DNA of 64,000 nucleotides from Tritrichomonas musculus. Taxonomy: Eukaryota > Parabasalia > Tritrichomonadida > Tritrichomonadidae. Below, piece by piece: positions 27,289-42,560 of the stretch (its first letter is position 1; every line of letters starts with the position of its first letter). The notes under the pieces are model-generated. The model did not search any database. It worked only from the letters and a program-made list of their open reading frames with translations, and had not been told where the DNA came from. A program made the translations under genes and the position numbers. The DNA lies in the NCBI GenBank assembly GCA_039105265.1, contig JAPFFF010000013.1, positions 1,922,001-1,986,000 on the forward strand, written 5' to 3'.

Positions 27289-30200
27289 AATTCAAAATCA
27301 AATCATTCAATACAATTCAAAATCAAATCATTCAATACAATTCAAAATCAAATTATTCAATAAAATTACAAATCAAATCATTCAATAGAATTCAAAATCA
27401 AATCATTCAATTACATTCAAAATCAAATTATTCAATGAAATTCAAAATCAAATTATTCAATAGAATTCAAAATTAAATCATTCAATAGAATTCAAAATCA
27501 AATCATTCAATAAAATTTTATCATAATATAATCAAACATCACTTTATTTGGCAGTTGAAAAAGAAAATATTGAAATTGTCAAACTTTTACTTTCTAATGA
27601 TAAAATTGATCCGAATATCATTAATATTTTAATTTATTATATTGAATGAAATTCAAAATCAAATCATTCATTTCATTCAAAATCAGATTATTCAATGATA
27701 TTCAAAATCAAATTATTCAATGGAATTCAAAATCAAATTATTCAATTACATTCAAAATCAAATTATTCAATGAAATTCAAAATCAAATTATTCAATGAAA
27801 TTCAAAATTAAATCATTCAATTTCATTCAAAATCAGATTATTCAATGATATTCAAAATCAAATCATTCAATTACATTCAAAATCAAATTATTCAATACAA
27901 TTCAAAATCAAATTATTCAATAAAATTACAAATCAAATCATTCAATAGAATTCAAAATCAAATCATTCAATTACATTCAAAATCAAATTATTCAATGAAA
28001 TTCAAAATCAAATTATTCAATGAAATTCAAAATTAAATCATTCAATAGAATTCAAAATCAAATCATTCAATAAAATTTTATCATAATATAATCAAACATC
28101 ACTTTATTTGGCAGTTGAAAAAGAAAATATTGAAATTGTCAAACTTTTACTTTCTAATGATAAAATTGATCCGAACATCATTAATATTTTAATTTATTAT
28201 ATTGAATGAAATTCAAAATCAAATCATTCAATTTCATTCAAAATCAGATTATTCAATGGAATTCAAAATCAAATTATTCAATGGAATTCAAAATCAAATT
28301 ATTCAATGAAATTCAAAATCAAATTATTCAATGGAATTCAAAATCAAATCATTCAATGAAATTCAAAATTAAATCATTCAATTACATTCAAAATCAAATC
28401 ATTCAATAGAATTCAAAATCAAATCATTCAATAAAATTTTATCATAATATAATCAAACATCACTTTATTTGGCAGTTGAAAAAGAAAATATTGAAATTGT
28501 CAAACTTTTACTTTCTAATGATAAAATTGATCCGAACATCATTAATATTTTAATTTATTATATTGAATGAAATTCAAAATCAAATCATTCAATTTCATTC
28601 AAAATCAGATTATTCAATGGAATTCAAAATCAAATTATTCAATGGAATTCAAAATCAAATTATTCAATGAAATTCAAAATCAAATTATTCAATGGAATTC
28701 AAAATCAAATCATTCAATGCAATTCAAAATTAAATCATTCAATTACATTCAAAATCAAATCATTCAATAGAATTCAAAATCAAATCATTCAATAAAATTT
28801 TATCATAATATAATCAAACATCACTTTATTTGGCAGTTGAAAAAGAAAATATTGAAATTGTCAAACTTTTACTTTCTAATGATAAAATTGATCCGAATAT
28901 CATTAATATTTTAATTTATTATATTGAATGAAATTCAAAATCAAATCATTCAATTTCATTCAAAATCAGATTATTCAATACAATTCAAAATCGAATCATT
29001 CAATGATATTCAAAATCAAATTATTCAATGGAATTCAAAATCAAATTATTCAATGAAATTCAAAATCAAATCATTCAATTACATTCAAAATCAAATTATT
29101 CAATACAATTCAAAATCGAATCATTCAATGATATTCAAAATCAAATCATTCAATAAAATTCAAAATCAAATTATTCAATGAAATTCAAAATCAAATCATT
29201 CAATTACATTCAAAATCAAATCATTCAATAAAATTCAAAATCAAATCATTCAATACAATTCAAAATCAAATCATTCAATAGAATTCAAAATCAAATCATT
29301 CAATAAAATTTTATCATAATATAATCAAACATCACTTTATTTGGCAGTTGAAAAAGAAAATATTGAAATTGTCAAACTTTTACTTTCTAATGATAAAATT
29401 GATCCGAACATCATTAATATTTTAATTTATTATATTGAATGAAATTCAAAATCAAATCATTCAATTTCATTCAAAATCAGATTATTCAATACAATTCAAA
29501 ATCGAATCATTCAATGATATTCAAAATCAAATCATTCAATAAAATTCAAAATCAAATTATTCAATGAAATTCAAAATCAAATCATTCAATAGAATTCAAA
29601 ATCAAATCATTCAATTACATTTAAAATCAAATTATTCAATGAAATTCAAAATCAAATTATTCAATGGAATTCAAAATCAAATCATTCAATGAAATTCAAA
29701 ATTAAATCATTCAATTACATTCAAAATCAAATCATTCAATAGAATTCAAAATCAAATCATTCAATAAAATTTTATCATAATATAATCAAACATCACTTTA
29801 TTTGGCAGTTGAAAAAGAAAATATTGAAATTGTCAAACTTTTACTTTCTAATGATAAAATTGATCCGAACATCATTAATATTTTAATTTATTATATTGAA
29901 TGAAATTCAAAATCAAATCATTCATTTCATTCAAAATCAGATTATTCAATGATATTCAAAATCAAATCATTCAATTACATTCAAAATCAAATTATTCAAT
30001 GAAATTCAAAATCAAATTATTCAATTACATTCAAAATCAAATCATTCAATTACATTCAAAATCAAATTATTCAATAAAATTCAAAATCAAATTATTCAAT
30101 GAAATTCAAAATCAAATCATTCAATTACATTCAAAATCAAATTATTCAATACAATTCAAAATCAAATCATTCAATACAATTCAAAATCAGATTATTCAAT

Positions 30201-32655
30201 ACAATTCAAAATCAAATTATTCAATACAATTCAAAATCAAATTATTCAATGATATTCAAAATCGAATCATTCAATTACATTCAAAATCAAATTATTCAAT
30301 ACAATTCAAAATCAAATCATTCAATACAATTCAAAATCAGATTATTCAATACAATTCAAAATCAGATTATTCAATACAATTCAAAATCGAATCATTTAAT
30401 GATATTCAAAATCAAATTATTCAATAGAATTCAAAATCAAATCATTCAATTACATTCAAAATCAAATCATTCAATTACATTCAAAATCAAATTATTCAAT
30501 GAAATTCAAAATCAAATCATTCAATTACATTCAAAATCAAATTATTCAATGGAATTCAAAATCAAATCATTCAATGAAATTCAAAATTAAATCATTCAAT
30601 TACATTCAAAATCAAATCATTCAATAGAATTCAAAATCAAATCATTCAATAAAATTTTATCATAATATAATCAAACATCACTTTATTTGGCAGTTGAAAA
30701 AGAAAATATTGAAATTGTCAAACTTTTACTTTCTAATGATAAAATTGATCCGAATATCATTAATATTTTAATTTATTATATTGAATGAAATTCAAAATCA
30801 AATCATTCAATTTCATTCAAAATCGAGTCATTCAATACAATTCAAAATCGAATCATTCAATGATATTCAAAATCAAATTATTCAATAGAATTCAAAATCA
30901 AATCATTCAATTACATTCAAAATCAAATCATTCAATTACATTCAAAATCAAATCATTCAATAGAATTCAAAATCAAATCATTCAATGATATTCAAAATTA
31001 AATCATTCAATAATATTCAAAATTAAATCATTCAATGATATTCAAAATTAAATCATTCAATGATATTCAAAATCAAATCATTCAATGATATTCAAAATCA
31101 AATTATTCAATAGAATTCAAAATCAAATCATTCAATAGAATTCAAAATCAAATCATTCAATTACATTCAAAATCAAATTATTCAATGAAATTCAAAATCA
31201 AATCATTCAATTACATTCAAAATTAAATCATTCAATTACATTCAAAATCAAATCATTCAATAGAATTCAAAATCAAATCATTCAATAAAATTTTATCATA
31301 ATATAATCAAACATCACTTTATTTGGCAGTTGAAAAAGAAAATATTGAAATTGTCAAACTTTTACTTTCTAATGATAAAATTGATCCGAATATCATTAAT
31401 ATTTTAATTTATTATATTGAATGAAATTCAAAATCAAATCATTCAATTTCATTCAAAATCAAATCATTCAATTACATTCAAAATCAAATTATTCAATAAA
31501 ATTCAAAATCAAATTATTCAATTACATTCAAAATCAAATCATTCAATTACATTCAAAATCAAATCATTCAATTACATTCAAAATCAAATTATTCAATGAA
31601 ATTCAAAATCAAATCATTCAATTACATTCAAAATCAAATTATTCAATGGAATTCAAAATCAAATCATTCAATGAAATTCAAAATTAAATCATTCAATTAC
31701 ATTCAAAATCAAATCATTCAATAGAATTCAAAATCAAATCATTCAATAAAATTTTATCATAATATAATCAAACATCACTTTATTTGGCAGTTGAAAAAGA
31801 AAATATTGAAATTGTCAAACTTTTACTTTCTAATGATAAAATTGATCCGAATATCATTAATATTTTAATTTATTATATTGAATGAAATTCAAAATCAAAT
31901 CATTCAATTTCATTCAAAATCGAGTCATTCAATACAATTCAAAATCGAATCATTCAATGATATTCAAAATCAAATTATTCAATAGAATTCAAAATCAAAT
32001 CATTCAATTACATTCAAAATCAAATCATTCAATTACATTCAAAATCAAATCATTCAATAGAATTCAAAATCAAATCATTCAATGATATTCAAAATTAAAT
32101 CATTCAATAATATTCAAAATTAAATCATTCAATGATATTCAAAATTAAATCATTCAATGATATTCAAAATCAAATCATTCAATGATATTCAAAATCAAAT
32201 TATTCAATAGAATTCAAAATCAAATCATTCAATAGAATTCAAAATCAAATCATTCAATTACATTCAAAATCAAATTATTCAATGAAATTCAAAATCAAAT
32301 CATTCAATTACATTCAAAATTAAATCATTCAATTACATTCAAAATCAAATCATTCAATAGAATTCAAAATCAAATCATTCAATAAAATTTTATCATAATA
32401 TAATCAAACATCACTTTATTTGGCAGTTGAAAAAGAAAATATTGAAATTGTCAAACTTTTACTTTCTAATGATAAAATTGATCCGAATATCATTAATATT
32501 TTAATTTATTATATTGAATGAAATTCAAAATCAAATCATTCAATTTCATTCAAAATCAGATTATTCAATACAATTCAAAATCGAATCATTCAATGATATT
32601 CAAAATCAAATTATTCAATGAAATTCAAAATCAAATCATTCAATTCAATTCGAAA
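27289..32655 (+). repeat. 25-bp minisatellite with ten ankyrin-coding cassettes (higher-order repeat)
   Basis: The unit has the core TTCAAAATCAAATCATTCAA plus five variable bases. Since 25 is not a multiple of three, three units make a 25-codon cycle and every plus-strand frame reads the same peptide cycle (FKIKSFN, IQNQIIQ, NSKSNYS) in shifted phase. At about 27512, 28072, 28433, 28794, 29305, 29764, 30649, 31286, 31746 and 32387 lies a near-identical cassette of about 137 bp whose translation is an ankyrin repeat: TSLYLAVEKENIEIVKLLLS, then NDKIDPNI. In that frame each cassette is bounded by stop codons. Cassette spacing varies, two neighbouring 361-bp blocks are almost equal, and 30.65-31.75 kb closely resembles 31.75-32.84 kb, as expected from unequal exchange. 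Confidence 0.9.
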
Positions 32656-32666
32656 TTAATAATTAT
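32638..32666 (+). repeat. 29-bp direct repeat, copy 1
   Basis: The sequence starting ATTCAATTCAATTCGAAATT occurs identically at 35499-35527. The two copies bracket the ankyrin tail, the TTTA tract and the broken gene beyond it. Confidence 0.8.
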
Positions 32667-33180
32667 AATAAGATTTTCAAACATATTTTTATAATTCACC
32701 ATTACATAAAGCTGTCATTTTAAAGAACTCAAAAATTGTTCAAATTTTGATTGATTGTAAAAGAGTGAACTGTAACATTGAAGATGAAATTATATTTTAA
32801 TTTATATCAAATTCCATGTATTATATTTCATGGTAAGATTCTTTATTTTTATGAAGAAAACCAATTGAATTAACTGATGATGAAGAAGTAATTTCATTAC
32901 TTAAACTTAGAATAGATGCTTCATGCACAAATGATCATCAATAAAATTTTAATTCACTGACTTATTTTTTATTATTATTTTTAATATTTTATTACATATT
33001 TTTAAGGATGATTTCTAAAAAGGTATATAGCAATGTTTGATTGATTGAGAAGTAATTTCATTGCTTAAACCTATAACCGATGCTTCATACACAACTTCAA
33101 CAGCTGCAATCAAACACAAAACTAGTTTCACATAAATTATTCAAAACAATCAAAATAAATTCAAAAGTTTGCATTTTACT
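32656..33180 (+). pseudogene. Ankyrin gene tail remnants
   Basis: Translation gives SPLHKAVILKNSKIVQILID, a further ankyrin repeat different from the amplified cassette. Then comes EEVISLLKLRIDASCTN, whose counterpart recurs about 150 bp later in changed form (VISLLKPITDASYTT). These look like the original downstream part of the ankyrin gene, now out of frame and interrupted by stops. Confidence 0.6.
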
Positions 33181-33192
33181 CATTGCAGTTTT

Positions 33193-35480
<2,288 letters not shown>

Positions 35481-35498
35481 TGTTTGAAAATTAATGTT

Positions 35499-35527
35499 AT
35501 TCAATTCAATTCGAAATTAATAATTAT
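35499..35527 (+). repeat. 29-bp direct repeat, copy 2
   Basis: Identical to 32638-32666, same orientation, 2.86 kb away. Confidence 0.8.
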
Positions 35528-35750
35528 TTTATAATCTTTCGTTAAACTTTCCTGATTCACATGCAATTTCTAAATCAAGTTTTCCTATCAATAATATCTA
35601 ATGTTCAAAATCGATTATTTTATTTAAATAATTATTTCGATCTTTTAATCACAATTACAACCTTTCCATGTCGTTCAAGATGCAAGTCTTCTCAATTTTT
35701 CTGATATATCCATTCGAAAAAAAATTTACTTTATTTATAATTCTCTCGGT

Positions 35751-35787
35751 ACAACTTTTTGAGTTAATAAAACACTCAAAAAGTTGT
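35751..35787. repeat. Dispersed palindrome, copy 1
   Basis: The arms are ACAACTTTTTGAGT and its near-complement, around an AT-rich loop. It shares the CTTTTTGAG arm with four other hairpins in the window. Confidence 0.65.
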
Positions 35788-35827
35788 AAAACAGAGAACT
35801 AAAATAATTTATATATTTTATAAAGAC

Positions 35828-35854
35828 CCTTTTTGAGCTACGCTCAAAAAGTGG
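35828..35854. repeat. Dispersed palindrome, copy 2
   Basis: The arm CCTTTTTGAGC pairs with GCTCAAAAAGTGG across a three-base loop (TAC). Confidence 0.75.
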
Positions 35855-37093
35855 CTATCTTGTTCACTTTAAAAAAATGCATGAATCAATAAAAAATTAA
35901 TTGTAAAACATGATTTTATAAAAAATAATCCAAAAAATACACTAGAAAGAAAAGGGTCAAACGCGAACTCTTCATTTTTTTTTTTTTTTTTTTTTTTTGG
36001 GTAGTGACCCAAAAAAAAATTTTGTGGTCGGGTAAATGGGAACGGCCCTCACAATTTTTTTCTGATTTAAAAATAAGCTTATCTTAAAAAGTATTTTATT
36101 TAATAAAATATTTTAAGTTAAAATAATTCATACATATTATATATAAATTAAATATATTACTTAAAATATTATTATAGTTATATATTTTAGAGGAAAAAAT
36201 AAAATTTTATTTTTTAAGATTTTAACGAATGATGAAAATTTTATACCATTTATAATTTTAATCATTTATTAGCATCAAACCATATATTAAAAATTCAAAA
36301 TAAATGAATGCAGAGTTATTTCAAAAATCATGATTTTATTATTTAAATTTGAATTTGAATGATCATATAAATATTTTTGAGAAAAAAAACTTTTCAAAAG
36401 AAAAGAAGAAAAGGATATGAATCTATTTAAAAGAAAAGAGTCATTAAGTCATATTAATAATTAAATAGAATACTTTAATATATATCTATTATATATAAAA
36501 ATATTTTATTATGTGCTATATATCTGAAGATAAATATATATTTTAGATATGAAATATTGTTTGAACAGTATTATTCAATTTTATTTAATTTTAATTATGT
36601 ATATTTTAATTAATTTTCATGTTTATTTTTTAATTTTAAGATATAACTTAATATATATATAATTATATTTATAAAAATGTTCCAAAATCAGTTTTTTAAA
36701 AAATTAAAAAAGATAAATGTATTTTCGCAGAGAGCCTCTCAATTTGCGAAGATGATTTGAATTGATACAACCGAATAAGCTTTCAAATGAGAAACTTTTT
36801 CTTAAGATTTTTATATATCAAAACCCCTACATTAGATTATGTTTTTACCAAATAAATTTTAATAAATATTAAATAGTATTCTTATTAATATAAGTTATAT
36901 TGAAGAATTCGATTTTCCATAACCGCCGATTTCGGATCCCCATTTGGTCGGGTTAATATTTTGGGGTGACCTTTCGAAGGTTTATATTGAATTAATCAAT
37001 TAATCTTTGTTAAGAAATAAATTGTTTTTGGTTCATTTAAAAAGATACATATTATTTATTATAATCAAATTTTTTCCAATTATTTAAAAATAA
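35855..37093. other. AT-rich non-coding stretch
   Basis: No gene seen. A poly-T run at about 35976-35998 leads into a small hairpin (GGGT AGTG ACCC). Confidence 0.55.
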
Positions 37094-37101
37094 TCTCTGA
37101 T

Positions 37102-39505
37102 CTGGGTTTCCCTGTCCAGTGAGGTGAATAGCCAAGTTTGACTTTTTGAGGCATTTTTCGTTATTTCTTATGGACAGCAGACGGTTTAATAATTCACAAA
37201 ATATTTGTAAAGTTATGAATTATTTGAGAAAAAATGTCCATTTAACGGTTTATTTTTATTCTAAAAATGTCCAAAATATCCAAAATTGAATGTACTCATT
37301 CAATCAAGGCTAGTCTCACAATAAATATAAAGAATTATAATTAAAAAATTTTTCATAATAATATATAAAATGTATAAATCGCCAAAAAAATAAAAAATTA
37401 TTTTGTTATTAAGAAAAGTTGAAAAAATCTTTCAATTTATTTGGCTTGACCAATTATATTCAATCTTTATTTGTTTTATAAATTCATTTCTAAAATAATC
37501 TTTTGAAATTATATTTTTAATAAATTTTGTTCTATTATTTGTATTATTCTAGATCAATGTGATTAATCGATTGATCATATTTACTGATAGAGAATATTGA
37601 CAGAAAATATCACATGTAATTAAGTTTTAACTTGAAAAGATTGCAATGATAATTGTTTTTCAATTCTGTTTATTTTAGAGTACAATTCATATTTATAATT
37701 GAATTATAATGTTTTAAAAAACAAAATATTGTTTTTTTATATTATTAAATTTAGAAATGTTAAAGATATTCTTTATTTTTTTGAATTTAATATAGATTGT
37801 AGTATAAACTTTTTGAGATATTATTATTTTATTACTTTGAAAAATGATAGCAATTGTTTGAAATATTTCAATGTAGATATTTTTTTGAATGTTTTTTTAT
37901 TTTGTTAAAGAAAGACAAAATTTTTATTAAATTTTGCATCTATTGTATTATTCAAAAATATTGGAGGAGGAAAAAAGCTAAATGTCCATAAGATTTTAAT
38001 GGACATTTTTTCACAAATAATTCATAACTTTACATTTTTTTTTTGAATACAAAAATGTATGGAATGTTTTTTGAAATATTTTTATCTTTTTATATAGTAA
38101 ATATTGATCGGTAACATTGATTATTCATATCATACTTATGATGAATTATATATATTTAACTTTATAGACCAATTAATTTTTTCTCATCAAAATGGAATAT
38201 CTGCATGATACCATATTATATGTGCATTTGTATTTGCTTAACATATGTTTTATTTTTTTTGAATGCTAGTTTGTATTTTATATCACTTATTATTTCACTA
38301 ATTATGAAGATATTATAAATTAAATTTTCGACTAAAAAAAATGTGATTTTTCTGGAGAGATTGGCTTAACCGTTTAATATAATTTTCGGATATGTTATTA
38401 TATAATAAAATTAATGGTTTTTTATCGAGGCAAAGAAACTTGATATAGCCATTAAAAAAAGATAAAAATGTTTGAAAACCAAATCTTCTCAAATAAACGT
38501 CTATTTTATTTTAATATTCATTTTTTTGAATAAGCACGTTTTTTGGTTCTCACAAAAAATCTTGAATTTTCTGGAAAGACTGGAATAATATTACAAGCTC
38601 TAAACAATATATACCTTATAATATAAAATATAATGAGGTTTTACCGAGCCAATTAGGTTAAATATGTTTCTATTTTAGGATATTTATGTTTGCATAAATT
38701 TTTACATAAAAGCTCTTCAAATTTTTTGTGAGTATAAAATTTGGATTATTTATTTATATCTTATTAAAACAATTTCTTAAATAGAATTTATGTTAAATAT
38801 ATGATATAAATATGATATAATAAATATAAAATGAAACACAAAAATTATTTACAAATAAATACATATATAATTATAAATCTCTAAATGCATTCAAAATTAA
38901 AAACTCATCCATAATTCAAAGGTATAAAAATATTTTGATAAAGCATTCATAAATAATTGTATGAGCTATTTTAATTTATCATTATTAATGAAAATAATGA
39001 TAGATTTTTATTTTCTCAAATTATTGTATGTAATCATTCAATAAAATTAATAACATTTTATTGAAATTAAAATAATAGTTTAAATTTCCAATATCTTATT
39101 TAATTTTTCAAAACCTAAATTATAATTAATAATTATATATATACCATTTTATATTCATTCATATTTCCAATGTATAATAAATTTTTATTGATTTTCATAA
39201 TGGATTACTTGAATCGTATTTTTGAATACTTTATAGTTTTTATTTATTCAATTTATATATTTTGCATATATCTCACAATAAAATTTAAATATAATATTTT
39301 ATGGCTATTATAATAATATAAAATTCAATATAAAAACATATTATAAAATATGATGATTTAAAAACCACTAGTTATTTCTATTTCGTTTTTTTCGAGTTTC
39401 CATACATTTGAATACAATAAAACGGTCTTCTGTCCATATGAAATAACGAGAAATGCATCAAAAAGTCAAACTTGGCTATTCACCTCACTGGACAGGGAAA
39501 CCCAG
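37102..39505. mobile_element. Non-autonomous DNA transposon with 8-bp target duplication
   Basis: The ends are inverted repeats of about 80-90 bp starting CTGGGTTTCCCTGTCCAGTG. Both ends are flanked by the direct 8-bp duplication TCTCTGAT (37094-37101 and 39506-39513), so the boundaries are exact: 2404 bp. The interior is AT-rich with no transposase. An 8-bp duplication fits hAT, P or Merlin/IS1595 elements; the terminal bases do not look like hAT ends, and an IS1595/Merlin-type transposase is present elsewhere in the window. Arm mismatches suggest a moderate age. Confidence 0.88.
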
Positions 39506-39570
39506 TCTCTGATAATTCGCAGTAAATAAATTTTAAATACAAAGTTCTTTCTTTCAATTTTGAGCCATTA

Positions 39571-40554
39571 AGGGTGTAGTATAAAAAATTTTTTTCCGAA
39601 GAAAATTTGAATGAAAAGTATTCAAAAAAGTATTCAATTTTTGCACACCCATAAGTATCTTCCCATATCAAAACTTTTCAACGCCATTTATAATATAAGC
39701 AAAGGTACACTTTACGAATATCGTAACGATTTGCTTTTTTTATGTTTCTCTTTAGATGATGAGAACTGATGATGCATTTTTTTTGTTTTTTTTCAATTTT
39801 GATAAAAGCGCTCAAAATCTAATAAAAATAAAATATGAACTAATTATAAAAACATAAATAGTGAGAAAATATTACTTTTTTATTTATTTATCTCTTTTAT
39901 ATAACGAAATGAAATTGAATTTTTTTTCAAAAAGAATTCAAAATTTTTCACAAGTTTAACCATCAAATAAAAGAAATTTCTATTATTTGCGAATGAAACT
40001 AATAAATTCTATTCGAATTTAATATTATTTGAAGAGAAATATCATTAATTTATACCAATTTGTCTCATTATATGCAAACCTTTTTTAATATCATTTCCTA
40101 TCATCATAATATATCAATTTTTATGCCAAAATTTAATTTTTGTATAACCAAAAAGATAATTGATGAATAAAATACTATTTGAATAAAATGTATCGAAATG
40201 ATATAAAAAAAAACGTTGGAAAATTGAGAAAAAAGCGCTTTTCCATATTTAGTGTATGCGAAACAATAATATTTATAGAATCATAACAATTGAAAAGAAA
40301 TGCATTACTTGAAACATCGATAATACTAAAAAAAAAAATTATAATATATATGCTAACGATATTTTCTTTTAAAAAGTAGATTTGCCAAATTGAAAATTGA
40401 AAAAAATAATGGATAGATATAGCTTTTATTAAACTTTACATGAGATAAAGAATATCTTTTATTATTTTATATTTATATTATACGTGTTTAGTATAGTATA
40501 ATGTTACATTTATTTTTTAATTTTATATATATTTCATTGTTTGGACTACACCCT
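39571..40554. mobile_element. Small non-autonomous element at a TTAA (or TA) site
   Basis: The ends are AGGGTGTAGT and ACTACACCCT. The element interrupts one copy of a 30-bp tandem repeat whose intact neighbour at 40571-40600 shows the empty site GAGCCATTAAATAGCC. Boundaries can be read as TA plus AGGG ends or TTAA plus GGG ends. The interior has no gene. TTAA targets are used by piggyBac and Kolobok elements, TA by Tc1/mariner. Confidence 0.75.
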
Positions 40555-40556
40555 TA

Positions 40557-40680
40557 AATAGCCAATATTTCAATTTTGAGCCATTAAATAGCCAATATTT
40601 CAATTTTGAGATTAAGTCTATGCTTTTCAATTTTGAGACCACATAAGTCTTAGCTTTTCAATTTTGATAATATTGAATTT
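40557..40680. repeat. 30-bp tandem repeat, partly degenerate
   Basis: The unit contains CAATTTTGAGCCATTAAATA; later copies keep only CAATTTTGAG at irregular spacing. It continues to the left of the small element at 39553-39570. Confidence 0.75.
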
Positions 40681-40834
40681 TTCACCTCTAATTGGTTTTA
40701 TATTTGACAATGCAAAAAAAGTCGATATGTTTTTATTTTTGTTTGACAAAATTTTGCGTTTCAAAATTTTTGCGGAATAAATGTTTCATGATTGCATAGT
40801 TAGTGATAAAGATATCGACTTTTTCAGCTAACAA

Positions 40835-41809
40835 TTGAAAGAAATTGATGATATAGATTCATTAATTCAACAAATGGAAAATGATGAAGTAAAGCAAGTA
40901 TTCAATATAGTAACATTTTGTAAAAATATAGAAAGCGCTGAAGAATATATCGACCCTGTCAAAGCTCATCTTACAAAAGTTTACGATATGCAAGATTTTC
41001 TTACTTCAGATAAAGAATCGCCATTTTATCCATTAGAAGAATATTTTGGTCAACATGATCATGTGCTTTTGTATACATCTTATCTGAAAATGATTGAAGC
41101 TAAAAATAAATTTGAGAATGCTCCAAAGCATCAAATATTATTTAAACGATATATAGGTTTACTAGATTCAATTTTATCTTATGGTAAAGATATAAATCCA
41201 TTTATAGTGAAACTTTCAGATAATTTGGAAGAATTTGATCCAGGAATTTTTTACAATGTGATGTAATTTTTACAAAATAATATTGAACAAATTAACAGAG
41301 ATGATCAACAAAAAGTGGAAGATATTCAAGAAATGATCATAAATACTCCCTTTGTGAATTTAAACTATTTTTTGCCATTATCCAACTTTTATTTATACGT
41401 TTTAGATCAACTTAATTATCCAATTTTGGAGAGATATTTTGAAAGTTTTGCACCCAGTTATTTTGAAACTTTATCCAAAGAAAATATAGCTAAAAGTAAG
41501 CTTTTATCTCGCTGTGTTCAAAAAATTGAGGGAAGTATTAGAAAAAAAATCGCATCTTTTTTAAACGAATCTGATTCAAATAAAGTAATTGCTGTCATCA
41601 GCAAGTTCATGATACCAAAAATTATAGACATTACAAAAAGAGACATAAATAGAAATGTGGAATCATTAGAAGAACTGGAAAAAATAGAGACTAGTCAGAT
41701 AATTGGTAATCTGAAGTTTGACAATTTTGAAAAGACTATTATTGAAAGAAAAAATTTGCATAATCACGAATATCCTTTACTTCAGAAATATAATGGGCAA
41801 ATCATCTGA
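40835..41809 (+). pseudogene. Host gene of unknown function, split by one in-frame TAA
   Basis: Two halves (to 41266 and from 41267 on) lie in the same frame and read continuously apart from the TAA at 41264-41266. The helical, charged sequence shows no decay on either side: IVKLSDNLEEFDPGIFYNVM before, FLQNNIEQINRDDQQKVEDI after. The first ATG is at 40877; the frame is closed just upstream of 40835, so the N-terminus is uncertain. Total length is about 310 residues, mostly helices with leucine and isoleucine spacing and no membrane segment. Family not recognised. A very recent nonsense mutation, an assembly error, or readthrough are all possible; the first is most likely. Confidence 0.6.
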
Positions 41810-42126
41810 ATGATATAAAAGCCTATTAGAGGCGAAGTTATATCTTAAAAATTATTGCGGATTTGTTATTTTTCGGATATGTCTAGGTTTCCTGTATTTA
41901 AATTTATTTTCCCTTAACCGCCGTATCACAGAAGAACGTTAAAAAGATGAATTTGGATATTTATTTTTAAATTTGTTTAATATTTTTTTAGATGATCCAA
42001 CTCCATCAAAAGCAGCTTTACAAATAAAATGATCTTGATCTCTTGTTGTTTTTCTTTGTCTTCTGATTTTATATTTCATTTGTCTTTCTATTCTATCAAT
42101 TCTTTTTTTCCTACTCCAAATCTATT

Positions 42127-42560
42127 TCAGATTTGACTTTTTGAATAGAAACGAAGATAATTCAGTATTTTTCTATCAGAAATTGGTTTAGGGTTATGAA
42201 AACGTGACACTTTTTCAATTTTCTTTTCCATTACGTTATTATCTTCATTATTTCTTATGTTTATAAGATCACTATGACTAGAATTATTATCAAAATAAGC
42301 ATATTTTTCTATCATAAATGATATTTTCAAATCTTCATCTTTATAATGAACTTTTTCATTTTCAATGCATTTTTGAGCTGCTCAAATATCAAAAAGTACA
42401 ATGAGTCATTTACCAATATAACGTGATTTTTGTGTCTTTTGTGTGCATGATTTAATTTCTCCGAATTGAGACATTACTTCATTTATATCATCTGTTGTTA
42501 AAAGCAAAAATATAGATAATCCAATTGAAAAATATTTTCTCTATATCGTTTCAATAAGAA
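42127..42560 (-). pseudogene. RRM-like remnant
   Basis: The minus strand gives DDINEVMSQFGEIKSCT, LIVLFDI, AAQKCIENEKVHYKDEDLKI. This resembles the second half of an RNA-recognition motif, where a phenylalanine-rich strand and an alanine-rich helix follow a FGEI turn. Stops interrupt it, and the part further upstream to about 42900 carries only scraps (IQLFKSYEKCVSKNGTINGE). It is most likely a decayed RNA-binding protein gene. Confidence 0.4.

Noticed and set aside
27285-32085. Many 60-175 residue frames reading FKIKSFN / IQNQIIQ / NSKSNYS
   Set aside because: They are phases of one 25-bp repeat cycle, not separate genes.
27289-32655. CRISPR array
   Set aside because: The units are tandem and variable within, without unique spacers or cas genes; the host is eukaryotic.
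35990-36975. Possible inverted-repeat element between GGTCGGG-containing sequences
   Set aside because: The matching blocks are partly direct and partly inverted and cannot be aligned as one pair of arms; no target duplication.
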